From Spirochaetaceae bacterium (lineage in GTDB: Bacteria > Spirochaetota > Spirochaetia > SZUA-6 > Bin103), in NCBI GenBank assembly GCA_028820215.1, contig JAPPKD010000258.1, positions 10,333-74,332 on the forward strand: 64,000 nucleotides of DNA, read 5' to 3'. Of this stretch, positions 27,288 to 36,457 are shown in pieces. Numbering within the stretch: position 1 is the stretch's first letter; the number at the start of each line of letters is the position of its first letter. The position numbers and the translations under genes are program-made. Under the pieces are notes generated by a model, which was given only the letters and a program-made list of their open reading frames with translations, searched no databases and was not told the DNA's origin.

Positions 27288-28304
27288 TCACTCGAAGGAG
27301 CCGGTCGTGGGCCGAGCGTGCGGCAGCGCCAAGTCGGCCACGGTCAGGTAGCCCGGCCGCGCCTCCAGCAGCCGCGGCATCACGTTGGCGATCATGGCGG
27401 CGGTGCCGAGCTGCGGCTGGCAGCCGGGATTGATGGAGAGGTTGAGCGCGTTGTAGCCGTCGATCCGGATCGAGTCGGACGGCTCGTGGCCGGCGGCCGG
27501 CGGGTCGACGTGGGCGATGAACTCGGCGGACATCCACGCCCGGCCGTCGCAGATGGCGCGGTAGCGCTGCACGAAGCCGGCGGTGGTGCCGGGCTCCACG
27601 CGGAGATGCTCGCCGTCGTGGGGCCGGTCGGCGATCAGCGGCTCGAAGCCGCTTTCGATGCGGTCGATGCGGACGCCCATGCAGCGGGCCGCCAGGTGGA
27701 AGGACTGCGGAAAGCCGATGTGGCCGGTGATGGAGCCGGCGGCGACCCCTTCCGCGAAGCGCTCGGCGGTGAAGCCGATCCCCAGCCGCCGCTGGATCGT
27801 GGCGCTGAAGCGCGACACGTCGACCACGCGGCGGATGCGGATCTCCCGCACGTCCCAGGCGATGCCGCTGGCGGTCAGCAGCAGCGCGTCGAAGATGAAG
27901 CCCGGATTAAGCCCCACGCCGATCACGGACACGCCGCGGTCCCGCGCCAGCCCGTCCAGCTCTTCAGCCAGGTCGGCGTCGATGATCCACGGGAACGCCG
28001 CCTCCTCGGCGGTGGTGATGACATTCAGGCCGCGCTCGAGCCCGGCGAGCACGTCGGCGGCCACCTCGCCCAGGAAGGAGGTCGTGGCCACCAGCAGCAG
28101 GTCGGCCGGCTCACGCAGCGCCGTGCCGAGGTCGCCCGCCACCGCGACGCCAAGCGGCGCACCGCCGGCCAGCTCGCCGAGATCGCGGCCGGCCAGTTCG
28201 GGGTTACGCGAGCACGCCGCCACGATCCGGTAGTCCGGGCGCCCTCGCAGCAGGCGAGTCACGTTGCGCCCCACCCCGCCGACGCCGCACAGCACCACCT
28301 TCAT
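27288..28304 (-). CDS. DapB-like NAD(P)-dependent dehydrogenase
   Basis: 338-aa Rossmann protein related to dihydrodipicolinate reductase and 2,4-diaminopentanoate dehydrogenase. The dinucleotide motif is GVGGVG near the N-terminus (VVLCGVGGVGRNVTRLL). Family landmarks follow: VITTAEEAAFPW, the catalytic-region GVSVIGVGLNPGF, and GHIGFPQS. ATG 28304 directly precedes the first beta strand. It is longer than DapB (about 270 aa), as in the 2,4-diaminopentanoate dehydrogenase-like group. It is divergent from the ceramidase-like gene with 94 bp between. The substrate is unknown. Confidence 0.85.
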   Translation of the reverse strand: MKVVLCGVGGVGRNVTRLLRGRPDYRIVAACSRNPELAGRDLGELAGGAPLGVAVAGDLGTALREPADLLLVATTSFLGEVAADVLAGLERGLNVITTAEEAAFPWIIDADLAEELDGLARDRGVSVIGVGLNPGFIFDALLLTASGIAWDVREIRIRRVVDVSRFSATIQRRLGIGFTAERFAEGVAAGSITGHIGFPQSFHLAARCMGVRIDRIESGFEPLIADRPHDGEHLRVEPGTTAGFVQRYRAICDGRAWMSAEFIAHVDPPAAGHEPSDSIRIDGYNALNLSINPGCQPQLGTAAMIANVMPRLLEARPGYLTVADLALPHARPTTGSFE

Positions 28305-28398
28305 CGCCGGAACGCCACCCTCTGCGCCGCATGGTAGCATGGCCGGCGCGCGGTGCCGGGCCCGAACCGGGCTCCAGCGGCACCCGCAGGAGCAGTTC

Positions 28399-29841
28399 GT
28401 GGCCGACAACACCCTGACCGCCGGGACCGCCCGGATCGACATCACCCCTCCCCTCGGCTTCCGCATGCAGGGGGCGATGCGCCGCATCGAAGGCGCCGTG
28501 GGCGTCGAGCAACCGCTGACGGCGACCGCCCTCGTGCTGGCCGACGACGACCACAAGGTAGTCATCCTGGACTGCGACCTGATCGGCTTCGACCTGCCGC
28601 TAGCCGAGTCCATCCGCCGCCAGATCGCCGACCGCGTCGGCACGACCACCACCGGCGTGACACTCGGCTGCACGCATACGCACAACGGCCCGTGCACGGC
28701 GCGCGGCAACCTGGGCGGCCCCGGCCACGTCGCGCCCCGCGACGGCGAGGTCGAGGCGCTCGACCACTACATCGAGGTGCTGGTGCAACAGCTCGTGGGC
28801 GTCAGCGCCATGGCCAACGCCGCCCGCGGGCCGGCGCGGGTGGCGGGAGGCCACGGCCACGCCGCCGTGGCGGTCAACCGCGAGGAGGTTGCCGCCGACG
28901 GCCGGGTGCTGGTCGGGCGCAACCCCGACGGCGTCAGCGACCACGCCGTGGACGTGCTGCGAGTGGACGACCTGGCCGGCAACCCGATCGCGGCGATCGT
29001 CGGCTACGCCGCCCACCCCGTGGTGATGGGCTACCAGACCTACGAGCTCAGCCCGGACTTTCCGGGCGTGGTGCGGCGCATCGTCGAAGGCGCCACCGGC
29101 GCCACCTGCCTGTACCTGACCGGCGCCGCCGGCAACCAGGCATGCCTGTCGTTCCTGCAGAGCGACTGGGGCGAAAAGGAACGCATCGGCGGCCAGGTCG
29201 CGGCCGGCGCGCTGCAGGCGTACTACGGGATCGAGACGCGGCCGCACCGCGAGGTCCGCGAGGAAGGCACGTCGCTCTCGTCCATCGCGCTCTACCACAA
29301 GGAGTTCACCGACGGCCCCACGCACCGGACCCTGCGCAGCGCCGAGCGCAAGGGGACGGTGGCGCTGCAGCCGCTGCCGCCGATCGAGGAAGCCGAGAAG
29401 CAGGTCGCTGCCGCGGAAACGAAGCTGCAGGAGCTGCGCGACGAGGGCGCCTCCACCGTGCTCACCGCTCCGCAGGAGATCGAGGTCTACTGGGCGCACA
29501 CCGTCCTGGACCGGGTCCGCGCGGGCGAGACGCAGTGCTCGGTGGACTACGACCTGATCGGCCACCGGATCGACGACTTCGTGCTGCTCGGCATGCAGGG
29601 CGAGCCGTTCGTGGAGATCGGCTTGGGCGCCAAGCAACGCTCGCAGGCTGCGCACACCATGTTCGCCGGCTACGTCAACGGCGTGCTCGGCTACGTGCCC
29701 ACGGCGCAGACCGTACGCCAGGGCGGCATGTCCGTCTCCTCGGCCGTGCGCACCTACGATCTGCCGGCGCCGCCCGCCGAGGATGCGGTCGACACCCTGG
29801 TGGCCGGCTTCGGCGAGCTGCTCGCGGACCTCGGCCTGTGA
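28399..29841 (+). CDS. Neutral/alkaline ceramidase-like hydrolase
   Basis: 480 aa from GTG 28399, supported by AGGAG at 28388-28392. It resembles the N-terminal catalytic domain of neutral ceramidases: TAGTARIDITPPLGFRMQG, then VTLGCTHTHNGP, a mid-protein histidine site (YAAHPVVMGY) and GAAGNQ. Classical ceramidases carry an extra C-terminal domain and a signal peptide, both absent here. Many short intracellular relatives have unknown substrates, so hydrolysis of a true ceramide is doubtful. The stop overlaps the GTG of the SDR gene. Confidence 0.82.
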   Translation: MADNTLTAGTARIDITPPLGFRMQGAMRRIEGAVGVEQPLTATALVLADDDHKVVILDCDLIGFDLPLAESIRRQIADRVGTTTTGVTLGCTHTHNGPCTARGNLGGPGHVAPRDGEVEALDHYIEVLVQQLVGVSAMANAARGPARVAGGHGHAAVAVNREEVAADGRVLVGRNPDGVSDHAVDVLRVDDLAGNPIAAIVGYAAHPVVMGYQTYELSPDFPGVVRRIVEGATGATCLYLTGAAGNQACLSFLQSDWGEKERIGGQVAAGALQAYYGIETRPHREVREEGTSLSSIALYHKEFTDGPTHRTLRSAERKGTVALQPLPPIEEAEKQVAAAETKLQELRDEGASTVLTAPQEIEVYWAHTVLDRVRAGETQCSVDYDLIGHRIDDFVLLGMQGEPFVEIGLGAKQRSQAAHTMFAGYVNGVLGYVPTAQTVRQGGMSVSSAVRTYDLPAPPAEDAVDTLVAGFGELLADLGL

Positions 29842-30635
29842 CGGACGGCGGCCAGCCGCGCAGCGCGCTGATCACCGGCGGCGCCAACGGCTTCGGACTG
29901 GCCACGGCCCGGGCGCTGCTCGGGCGCGGCGAGCGGGTGACGATCGCCGACATCGACCGCCGCAAGCTCGACGCGGCGCGCGCCGCGCTCCCGCAGGACG
30001 GCCTGCATTCGGTCGAGCTGGACGTCACCACGCCGGCGTCGGTGCGCGCCGCGGTGGAGGCGCACGTGGCCGCCCACGGCGGCCTCGACTGCCTGGTCAA
30101 CTGCGCCGGCATCATCCACCTGGCGCCGCTGGCCGAGATCGGCGAGGAGGACTGGGACCGGACCATCGACGTCGACCTGAAGGGCACGTTCCTGTGCTCG
30201 CAGGCGGCGGCGCCGCACCTGACCGCGAGCGGCCGCGGCCGGATCGTCACCATCGGCTCGGACGCCTCGCACGTCGGCTTCCCGATGATCCCGCACTACT
30301 GCGCCGCCAAGCACGGCGTGCTCGGGCTCACCAGGGCGCTGGCCGGGGAGCTGGCGCCCGGCAAGGTCACCGTGAACTGCGTCTGCCCGGTCGGCGTGCC
30401 CACCACCGGCATGGGGCAGCAGGTCGTGCGCTGGAAGATGGACGCCACCGGCTCGGCCGCGAAGGAGATCCGCGATGCCACGGCCGCCGGCATCCCGCTC
30501 GGCCGCAACGCGACGGAGGACGACATCGTGCAGGCGATCCTCTTCTTCCTCAGCGACAAGGCCGCGTTCATCACCGGATCGGCGCTCGACGTCGACGGCG
30601 GCATGATGAGCACCATCCCGGTGCCCGGCACCTGA
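29838..30635 (+). CDS. SDR family oxidoreductase
   Basis: 265-aa classical short-chain dehydrogenase. Cofactor motif T13-G-G-A-N-G-F-G20, D38 in ADID favouring NAD, N88-C-A-G, catalytic S141 (TIGSDAS), Y154 and K158 (HYCAAKHG). The C-terminal GSALDVDGGMM is intact. GTG 29838 overlaps the ceramidase-like stop (GTGA), so the two are translated together. A sugar or polyol dehydrogenase role is likely from the context. Confidence 0.92.
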   Translation: MTDGGQPRSALITGGANGFGLATARALLGRGERVTIADIDRRKLDAARAALPQDGLHSVELDVTTPASVRAAVEAHVAAHGGLDCLVNCAGIIHLAPLAEIGEEDWDRTIDVDLKGTFLCSQAAAPHLTASGRGRIVTIGSDASHVGFPMIPHYCAAKHGVLGLTRALAGELAPGKVTVNCVCPVGVPTTGMGQQVVRWKMDATGSAAKEIRDATAAGIPLGRNATEDDIVQAILFFLSDKAAFITGSALDVDGGMMSTIPVPGT

Positions 30636-30680
30636 CCTACCGAATCGAACTGAGCTCCTCGGCACCGGGTCGAGTTGACG

Positions 30681-30721
30681 TGACGCGTCATTGACATGCG
30701 CATCATGCGAGGCCGTACGAT
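30681..30721 (+). promoter_or_regulatory. Promoter and palindrome for the DUF433/DUF5615 pair
   Basis: Consensus -35 TTGACA at 30691-30696 and a -10-like TACGAT at 30716-30721, with a 19-bp spacer. The perfect 10-bp palindrome TGACGCGTCA (30681-30690) abuts the -35 box and is a plausible operator for autoregulation by the antitoxin. The first gene starts 49 bp after the -10. Confidence 0.5.
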
Positions 30722-30769
30722 ACCGAGTACGGACCGTTGAGAGTCGCTTGGTCGCAACGGGTTACCGAG

Positions 30770-31000
30770 ATGGACACGAGAGAGATCTATCACTCCGATC
30801 CGAACATCATGGGAGGCGCATTCGTGTTCACTGGGACCCGCGTGCCCGTCGACAGCCTCATCGCACACCTGAAGGCCGGCGACTCACTGGAGCAGTTCCT
30901 CGACGGGTTCCCGAGCGTGAGTCGCGATCAAGCCGAAGGGTTTCTCGAACATGCCCTTGCACAAGCGACTGAACCCGCAGCCACTGAGCGCTCACCCTGA
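30770..31000 (+). CDS. DUF433 antitoxin
   Basis: 76-aa winged-helix-like DUF433 protein from ATG 30770. Hallmarks: HSDPNIMGGAFVFTGTRVPV (the G-x-P-x-I/F-x-G-T-R-V-P-V signature), IAHLKAGDSLEQFLDGFPSV and EQ/QAEGFLEHA. DUF433 proteins are predicted antitoxins paired with DUF5615 PIN-like toxins, and such a gene follows immediately, its first codon overlapping this stop. It probably also binds the palindrome at its promoter. Confidence 0.9.
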   Translation: MDTREIYHSDPNIMGGAFVFTGTRVPVDSLIAHLKAGDSLEQFLDGFPSVSRDQAEGFLEHALAQATEPAATERSP

Positions 31001-31335
31001 TTCGGATCCTGCTTGACGAGCAACTCGATTGGCGGTTGGAACGCTCGTTCAGCAACGCACATGAGATACGGTCCGTCCACGTCATGGGCTGGTCAGGGAT
31101 GCGCAATGGGGAATTGTTGGACGCAGCGCAGCGCGCATTCGACGTGCTGATCACGATGGACAGGAGTCTGAGGCACCAGCAGCACCTGCCGAGGTATGAT
31201 CTCGCCGTGATCGTATTGTCGGCGACGAGCAATCGTCTGGCAGACACTAGCGTTGCCGTCCCGGCGATCGAAGCGGTCCTGGCCGCTGGCGTCGAGCCCG
31301 GACGGCTGTACGAAGTGATGGGTGCTCGGCACTAA
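31000..31335 (+). CDS. DUF5615 PIN-like toxin with non-standard ATT start
   Basis: About 111 aa if translation begins at ATT 31000. From that codon the frame reads I-R-I-L-L-D-E-Q-L-D-W-R-L, where family members normally begin M-R-I-L-L-D-E-N-L. It continues with the family motifs VMGWSGMRNGELL and FDVLITMDRSLRHQQHL. No ATG, GTG or TTG lies upstream in frame; the first standard option, TTG 31036, would remove the N-terminal LLDE active-site motif. So either ATT is used through coupling with the overlapping antitoxin stop, or ATG mutated to ATT and silenced the toxin. The rest of the frame is intact. Confidence 0.75.
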   Translation: MRILLDEQLDWRLERSFSNAHEIRSVHVMGWSGMRNGELLDAAQRAFDVLITMDRSLRHQQHLPRYDLAVIVLSATSNRLADTSVAVPAIEAVLAAGVEPGRLYEVMGARH

Positions 31336-31336
31336 G

Positions 31337-32194
31337 ATGGAACCTCTGAGTCCCGGCGAAGCGCAGGCGACGGAGGAGTTGCAACTCCAGGAGTACCTGT
31401 TCGACCTCAACGGCTACCTGGTGGTCAGGGACGTGCTCGCCCCGGACGAGGTGGCGGCGCTCAAACAGACGGTCGACCGGCGGCTGGCGGCCGAGGGCGA
31501 GGTGCTCGGCGACCACATGGTCCGTTTCGGCGCCGCGCCATCGGGGTCGGGGTTCCTGGAGTGGGGAGACCCGTTCTGCGCGCTGCTCACCCACCCGCGG
31601 ATCATGCCGGTCCTGCGCTTCCGGCTCGGCGACTGCTTTCGCCTGGACCGCATCTACGGCATCTGCATGCGGCCGGGGATGTCACGCGGGGTATTGCATG
31701 CCGACTACGGCGCCAGCGCTCCGGTGGGCGGAGCCTCGCCCGGAAGCTATTTCCCGTTCCGGGAGAACCAGATCGCCGAGGGGTTCGTCGTGGTCACCTT
31801 CAACCTCACCGACGCCGGGCCCGAGCACGGCGGCTTCTGCTGCATCCCCGGCAGCCACAAGAGCCACTTCCGGCTGCCGGAGCGGATCGCCGATTCCCCC
31901 GAAGACTGCCCGGTCGTGGTGGTGCCGGAGGTGCCGGCAGGCGCAGCGGTGCTGTTTACGGAGGCGCTGACGCACGGCACGGCGGCGTGGGACGGCCCCC
32001 ACGAGCGCCGCTCGCTGCTCTACAAGTACTGCGTGTCGCACGTCGCCTGGACCGCCAACCGGGTGGTGCCGCCGCCCGCCACGGAGCTCACCGAGCAGCA
32101 GCAGATCCTGTTCCGCGAGCCGGCCGACCCGCACCGGCACTTTCCGTCCCTGTTCCCGGAGACCGATCGGCCCCTGGAACGCGGGTACAATTGA
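31337..32194 (+). CDS. Phytanoyl-CoA dioxygenase family protein
   Basis: 285-aa Fe(II)/2-oxoglutarate-dependent oxygenase. The iron-binding facial triad is H121-x-D123 (VLHADYG) and H213 (LTHGTAAW), and R224 or R225 probably holds 2-oxoglutarate. N-terminal LNGYLVVRDVLAPDEVAAL is the usual PhyH opening. ATG 31337 lies just after the toxin stop. PhyH-like enzymes are expanded in environmental bacteria and hydroxylate diverse small molecules; the substrate is unknown. The RraA-family gene follows after 9 bp. Confidence 0.92.
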   Translation: MEPLSPGEAQATEELQLQEYLFDLNGYLVVRDVLAPDEVAALKQTVDRRLAAEGEVLGDHMVRFGAAPSGSGFLEWGDPFCALLTHPRIMPVLRFRLGDCFRLDRIYGICMRPGMSRGVLHADYGASAPVGGASPGSYFPFRENQIAEGFVVVTFNLTDAGPEHGGFCCIPGSHKSHFRLPERIADSPEDCPVVVVPEVPAGAAVLFTEALTHGTAAWDGPHERRSLLYKYCVSHVAWTANRVVPPPATELTEQQQILFREPADPHRHFPSLFPETDRPLERGYN

Positions 32195-32203
32195 GGACGA
32201 ACG

Positions 32204-32965
32204 ATGGACACCAACCCCCGCATCCCCGGCCGGACGCCGGACATCGAGCGCCCGCCGCGCGCGCTCATCGAGCGCTTCGCCGGCGTTTCTGCGGCCACCG
32301 CCGCCGGCGACCTGAACGAGCTGGGGATCCGCGATCCCTACCTGCGCGGCCCCACGCCGCGCACGCCCGGCGCCAGGATCGTCGGCCCCGCGCTGACGCT
32401 GCAGTTCATGCCCAAGCGCGAGGATCAATACGCCAAGGGCGCCTACGACGATCCCGAGCAGCAGCTCCACCGCCACTGCCTGTACCACGCGCAGCCCGGC
32501 GACGTGGTGGTCGTGGACGCCCGCGGCGATCTGCAGAGCGGCGTGTTCGGGGAGATGATGCTCACCTTCTTCAAGGGGCGCGGCGGCATCGGCGCCGTGA
32601 TCGACGGCTGCATCCGCGACTTCCCGCTGGCCCGCACGCTCGGCCTGGGCCTGTGGCTGCGCGGCACGACGCCGAACTTCCATACCCAGACCAACATCGT
32701 GCCGTTCGCGGTCAACGTGCCGGTCGCCTGCGGCGACACGCTGGTGATGCCGGGCGACCTGATCGTCGCCGACGACGACGGCGCGGTGGTGGTGCCGATC
32801 CAGATGGCCGAGGAGCTGGCCGAGCGCGCCAGCGAGCACGCCGAGTGGGAGGATTTCAGCCGCGAGCGCCTGGGCGAAGGCGGCGACCTGCGCCGCTACT
32901 ACCCGCTCACCGGCGACGCGCAGGCCGAGTACGAGGCGTGGAAGGAGCGCCGCTCGTCCGACTGA
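32204..32965 (+). CDS. RraA family protein / HMG aldolase-like
   Basis: 253-aa member of the RraA/4-hydroxy-4-methyl-2-oxoglutarate aldolase family. Diagnostic stretches: TAAGDLNELGI, GDVVVVDARGD, GEMMLTFFKGRGGIGAVIDG and IRDFP, the last carrying the R-D pair used for metal and substrate in aldolase members. It is longer than RraA of enterobacteria (about 160 aa), so a class II pyruvate aldolase or decarboxylase is more likely than an RNase E inhibitor. It is next to the PhyH gene and convergent with the GH2 gene. Confidence 0.88.
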   Translation: MDTNPRIPGRTPDIERPPRALIERFAGVSAATAAGDLNELGIRDPYLRGPTPRTPGARIVGPALTLQFMPKREDQYAKGAYDDPEQQLHRHCLYHAQPGDVVVVDARGDLQSGVFGEMMLTFFKGRGGIGAVIDGCIRDFPLARTLGLGLWLRGTTPNFHTQTNIVPFAVNVPVACGDTLVMPGDLIVADDDGAVVVPIQMAEELAERASEHAEWEDFSRERLGEGGDLRRYYPLTGDAQAEYEAWKERRSSD

Positions 32966-32969
32966 CCGG

Positions 32970-34757
32970 TTACCGCTCGATCGAGAAGATCCGCCTGATC
33001 CGCTCCATGTCGAACTTCTCCGAGCGGTCGTAGCAGTAGATTCCGTTCCGCTCCTGCTCGACGTCGGTGAGTTGCGTGTAGCACCAGCCGCAGATGTGGC
33101 CGTGCGCCGTCACGGCCCGCACCAAGCCCTCCAGCCGCCGGTAGAACTCCTCCAGGGACGCCGGCGCCTGCCCGTAGCCCCATGAGACCGGATTCTGGCC
33201 CGAGCCCGAGGCGGCGTCCGCCTGCGTTCCCGGGTCCCACTTGATGCCGCCGAACTCGTCGATCAGATAGGGCTGGCCGTCGTAGGGCGCGTCCAGGTCG
33301 GGATGGTTGCGAAACGGACCGATCCCCGGCCGGTCGGCGAGCTGCTCGCCCAGCTTGTCGGGGTCCTGCTCGTAGCTGTGCACGGTGTACAGGTCGGTGA
33401 CGTGGTGGACGTAGCCCGATGCGTCGTTCACCGGCCGCGTGGGGTCGAGGCTCTTGCAGACCGCGTAGGCGTCCTCATGGATCCGCTGGTGGGCGCGCGG
33501 CTCGCGTACGTCCAGGGTCTCGTTGAACGGGGTCCAGGCGATGATGCTGGGATGGTTGCGGTCGCGGCGGACGATCTCCCGCCACTCGGCCAGGATGTTG
33601 CGGTGTGGGGCGCCCTCGTCCAGGAGATCGAGCCCCCAGCTCGGGGACTCGCCCCACAGCAGGTAGCCCAGGCGGTCCGCCCAGTAGAGAAACCGCTCCT
33701 CGAACACCTTCTGGTGGAGCCGGGCACCGTTGAAACCGGCGGCCAGGGCCAGCTCGATGTCGCGGCGCAGCGCACCGTCGGAGGGCGCGGTCCAGATGCC
33801 GTCCGGATAGAAGCCCTGGTCGAGCACCAGCTTGAGGTAGCGGGGCGTGCCGTTCAGGAACACCCGGTTGCCTTCGACGTGGGTCTCCCGCAAGCCGGCA
33901 TAGCTCGACACGCGATCGACCTCGGCACCGTCGCTGCCGGTGACGCGCAACTCCAGGTCGTAGAGCACCGGCGACTCGGGCTCCCAGAGCTGCGGGTCGG
34001 CGATCTCCAGAGACAGCGGAATGCCGTCCCGCGCCGGCCGGCCCGCACGGCCCACTTCGCGGCCGTCGAGACCGGCCACGACCTCCAAGCGCTGACCGGC
34101 CGCAATGCCGTGGAACGAGGGCGTGACGATCAGGCGCCCCGCCTCGACGTCGGCGACGATCTGAACGTCCGCCAGGCCGCAGGGGTCGACCGCCTCCATC
34201 CACACCGTCTGCCAGATCCCCGTGGTCCGGGTGTAGTGGCAGCCGTAGGAGCGGGATCTCCACGACTGCTTGCCTGAGGGCTGCACCCGGCTCCACAGGT
34301 CGTTGGTGACGGCGACCGTCAGGTGATGACTGCCGCCCGGCTTGACGAAGCGCGTGACGTCCGCGGCGAAGGAGACGCTGCCGCCCACGTGCTGGCCGGC
34401 GTAGGCGCCGTCGACGTAGATCTCCGCCCGGTAGAACACCGCCCCGAAGTGCAGCAGCACGCGCCGTCCGGTCCAGGCGGCCGGCACCTCGATCACGCGG
34501 TGGTACCAGATGACGCCGATGAACTCGCGGTCTCCCACGCCCGACAGCGGGCTCTCCGGACAGAACGGGACCGTGATCGGGGTCTCGAAGCCGCCGTGCG
34601 CCGCCATCTCGCGGTGCTTGTCCGGGTGGATCTGACCCGGCCGCGTCGGCTCGATCCGGCACGTCCACGGGCCGTTGAGATTGACCCACGCGGAGCGTCG
34701 GAACCCTGGCCGAGGATGCTCCGTCCGCGGGATGTCCCCGGGCGACGAGGTGCCCAT
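32970..34757 (-). CDS. Glycoside hydrolase family 2 enzyme
   Basis: 595-aa beta-glycosidase of the GH2 family. An N-terminal sugar-binding sandwich (NLNGPWTCRIEP, then REFIGVIWYHRVIEVP), an Ig-like domain and a TIM barrel follow in order. Acid/base Glu lies in AWTPFNETLDV, and the nucleophile Glu in YLIDEFGGIKW. Sulfur-free, signal-less N-terminus suggests cytoplasmic action. It is 29 bp downstream of the fucosidase gene on the same strand. It may be beta-galactosidase, beta-glucuronidase or beta-mannosidase; sequence alone does not decide. Confidence 0.9.
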   Translation of the reverse strand: MGTSSPGDIPRTEHPRPGFRRSAWVNLNGPWTCRIEPTRPGQIHPDKHREMAAHGGFETPITVPFCPESPLSGVGDREFIGVIWYHRVIEVPAAWTGRRVLLHFGAVFYRAEIYVDGAYAGQHVGGSVSFAADVTRFVKPGGSHHLTVAVTNDLWSRVQPSGKQSWRSRSYGCHYTRTTGIWQTVWMEAVDPCGLADVQIVADVEAGRLIVTPSFHGIAAGQRLEVVAGLDGREVGRAGRPARDGIPLSLEIADPQLWEPESPVLYDLELRVTGSDGAEVDRVSSYAGLRETHVEGNRVFLNGTPRYLKLVLDQGFYPDGIWTAPSDGALRRDIELALAAGFNGARLHQKVFEERFLYWADRLGYLLWGESPSWGLDLLDEGAPHRNILAEWREIVRRDRNHPSIIAWTPFNETLDVREPRAHQRIHEDAYAVCKSLDPTRPVNDASGYVHHVTDLYTVHSYEQDPDKLGEQLADRPGIGPFRNHPDLDAPYDGQPYLIDEFGGIKWDPGTQADAASGSGQNPVSWGYGQAPASLEEFYRRLEGLVRAVTAHGHICGWCYTQLTDVEQERNGIYCYDRSEKFDMERIRRIFSIER

Positions 34758-34786
34758 GACGCGACTATGCCACGGCTCCGGCGCCG

Positions 34787-36283
34787 TCAGCGCCGGGTGA
34801 TCCTGAACGCCACCGCCTCGTCCGCCGGAGCCTGCCGCGGGGCGCGGATGCGCAGCTCGCGGCGCGTCTGCTCGAACGCCAGCGGCTCGTCGGAGCCGAG
34901 TGCGCTGACGGCAGCGACCTCGCCGGGGTGCAGGTACTCGGCCGCATCGCGCAGGATCACCTCTCCGGCGGTACGTCCCAGGCAGATGGCGTACAGCGCG
35001 TTCCCCTTGCAGGTGTAGCGGACGTCGTCGCCCGTGTAACTGATGGTGCTCCGCCTCTCGCTGATGCGATCGCTGATGCGGTCGCCGCCGGTCACGGTGT
35101 TCGGACCCTCCCCGAACAGCTTCCAGGGCGTGGTGTCGAAGATCGCCTCGCCTGCGACCTGCAGCCAGCGGCCGATGCCGCGCAGCACCTCCTGCGCTTC
35201 CTCCGGGATGCTGCCGTCCGCGCGCGGGCCGACGTTGAGCAGCAGGTAACCGTTCTTGGCCACGTTGTCGACAAGGTTGTGGACGATCTGCGCGGCCGTC
35301 TTGAACGGCACGCCCTCCACGTAGGCCCACATGCCCTGCGCGTCGATCGAGGTGTCGGTCAGCCAGTCGTGGTAGGTCAGGCCGGCGAACCGGCCCAGCT
35401 CCAGGTCGACCACGGCGCTGCCCGGCACCAGGTGGTGGTGCTTGTAGGTGACCGCCACCTCCCTGCCCCAATCGACCGCCCGGTTGTAGTAGTAGGCCAG
35501 CAGGTCGAGGAGGGAGCGCTCGCGGATCCAGTTGATGCCGAAGTCGAACCACAGCAGGTCCGGGTTGAAGCGGTCGATCACCTCGCGGGTCTTGCCCAGC
35601 CACTGGTCGCAGAACGCCGCGCTCGGCTGATCCTGAACCCACCAGTGCGCCATCAGGTCGCCGGCCGAGCGCTCGAAGTCGACCTCCGGGACGCCGTCGG
35701 CGAAGTCGAGGTTGTGCCGCTCGCCGTAGAGGCTCGACGCGTCCGGGCCGCCGGTGTCGTAGTCCCGCCGCCAGTGCGGGTAGAACCACCAGTGCTCGGC
35801 GTGGTGCAGGGCGACCATGTAGCGCATGCCGGCCGCGCGGATCGACCGCTCCAGCGCGGCGACGACGTCCCGCTTCGGCCCGAGCCGGCCGGCGTGCCAC
35901 TCGCTCCGGGCGGTCGCCCACAGGGAGAATCCGTCGTGGTGCTCGCCCACCGGCCCGGCGAAGCGCGCGCCGGCGGCCCTGAACAGCTCCGCCCACTCGT
36001 CGGGGTCGAACTTCGGCGCCGTGAACAGGGGAATGAAGTCCTTGTAGCCGAACCGGTCCAAGGGACCGTAGGTGGCGAGGTGGTGCCGCTGGTGCGGGCT
36101 TCCGTCCACGTACATGCGGTGCGGGTACCAGGTGGCGTTGCTCGCGGCCCCGGAGCTGCCGAATCCCGGCACCGAGTAGACGCCCCAGTGGGTGTAGATC
36201 CCGAACTTGGCGTCGCGGAACCACTGCGGCGTCGCGTGCTCGCGCAGGCTGCGCCAAGTCGGTTCGTAGCGGGTCGAGGGCAT
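34787..36283 (-). CDS. Alpha-L-fucosidase (GH29)
   Basis: 498-aa GH29 enzyme. Family landmarks: WFRDAKFGIYTHWGVYSVP, EHHDGFSLW, nucleophile D247 in LLWFDFGINW, and NGYLLLNVGPRADG. The C-terminal beta-sandwich from about residue 370 is intact. ATG 36283 is chosen because the family begins shortly before the R-W-F-R-D-A-K motif; ATG 36343 would add 20 Ala-rich residues. It precedes the GH2 gene, so the two may release fucose and another sugar from the same glycan, taken up by the neighbouring importer (divergent, 36458). Confidence 0.92.
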   Translation of the reverse strand: MPSTRYEPTWRSLREHATPQWFRDAKFGIYTHWGVYSVPGFGSSGAASNATWYPHRMYVDGSPHQRHHLATYGPLDRFGYKDFIPLFTAPKFDPDEWAELFRAAGARFAGPVGEHHDGFSLWATARSEWHAGRLGPKRDVVAALERSIRAAGMRYMVALHHAEHWWFYPHWRRDYDTGGPDASSLYGERHNLDFADGVPEVDFERSAGDLMAHWWVQDQPSAAFCDQWLGKTREVIDRFNPDLLWFDFGINWIRERSLLDLLAYYYNRAVDWGREVAVTYKHHHLVPGSAVVDLELGRFAGLTYHDWLTDTSIDAQGMWAYVEGVPFKTAAQIVHNLVDNVAKNGYLLLNVGPRADGSIPEEAQEVLRGIGRWLQVAGEAIFDTTPWKLFGEGPNTVTGGDRISDRISERRSTISYTGDDVRYTCKGNALYAICLGRTAGEVILRDAAEYLHPGEVAAVSALGSDEPLAFEQTRRELRIRAPRQAPADEAVAFRITRR

Positions 36284-36457
36284 CGGGCTGCGTGCGGAGT
36301 CTGTCGGGTCTGCGGCGTCAGCGGCAAGGCCGGCTGCGGTCATTGCGGTTGCACACGCAGCCGCGGTGTGACACCGTTTTGGACGGACCGGTTTCGGAGG
36401 GTGCCCTCGAGAAGACAGTCCGTCCAACATCTCTTTCCATCACAGAGGAGTATTCCC

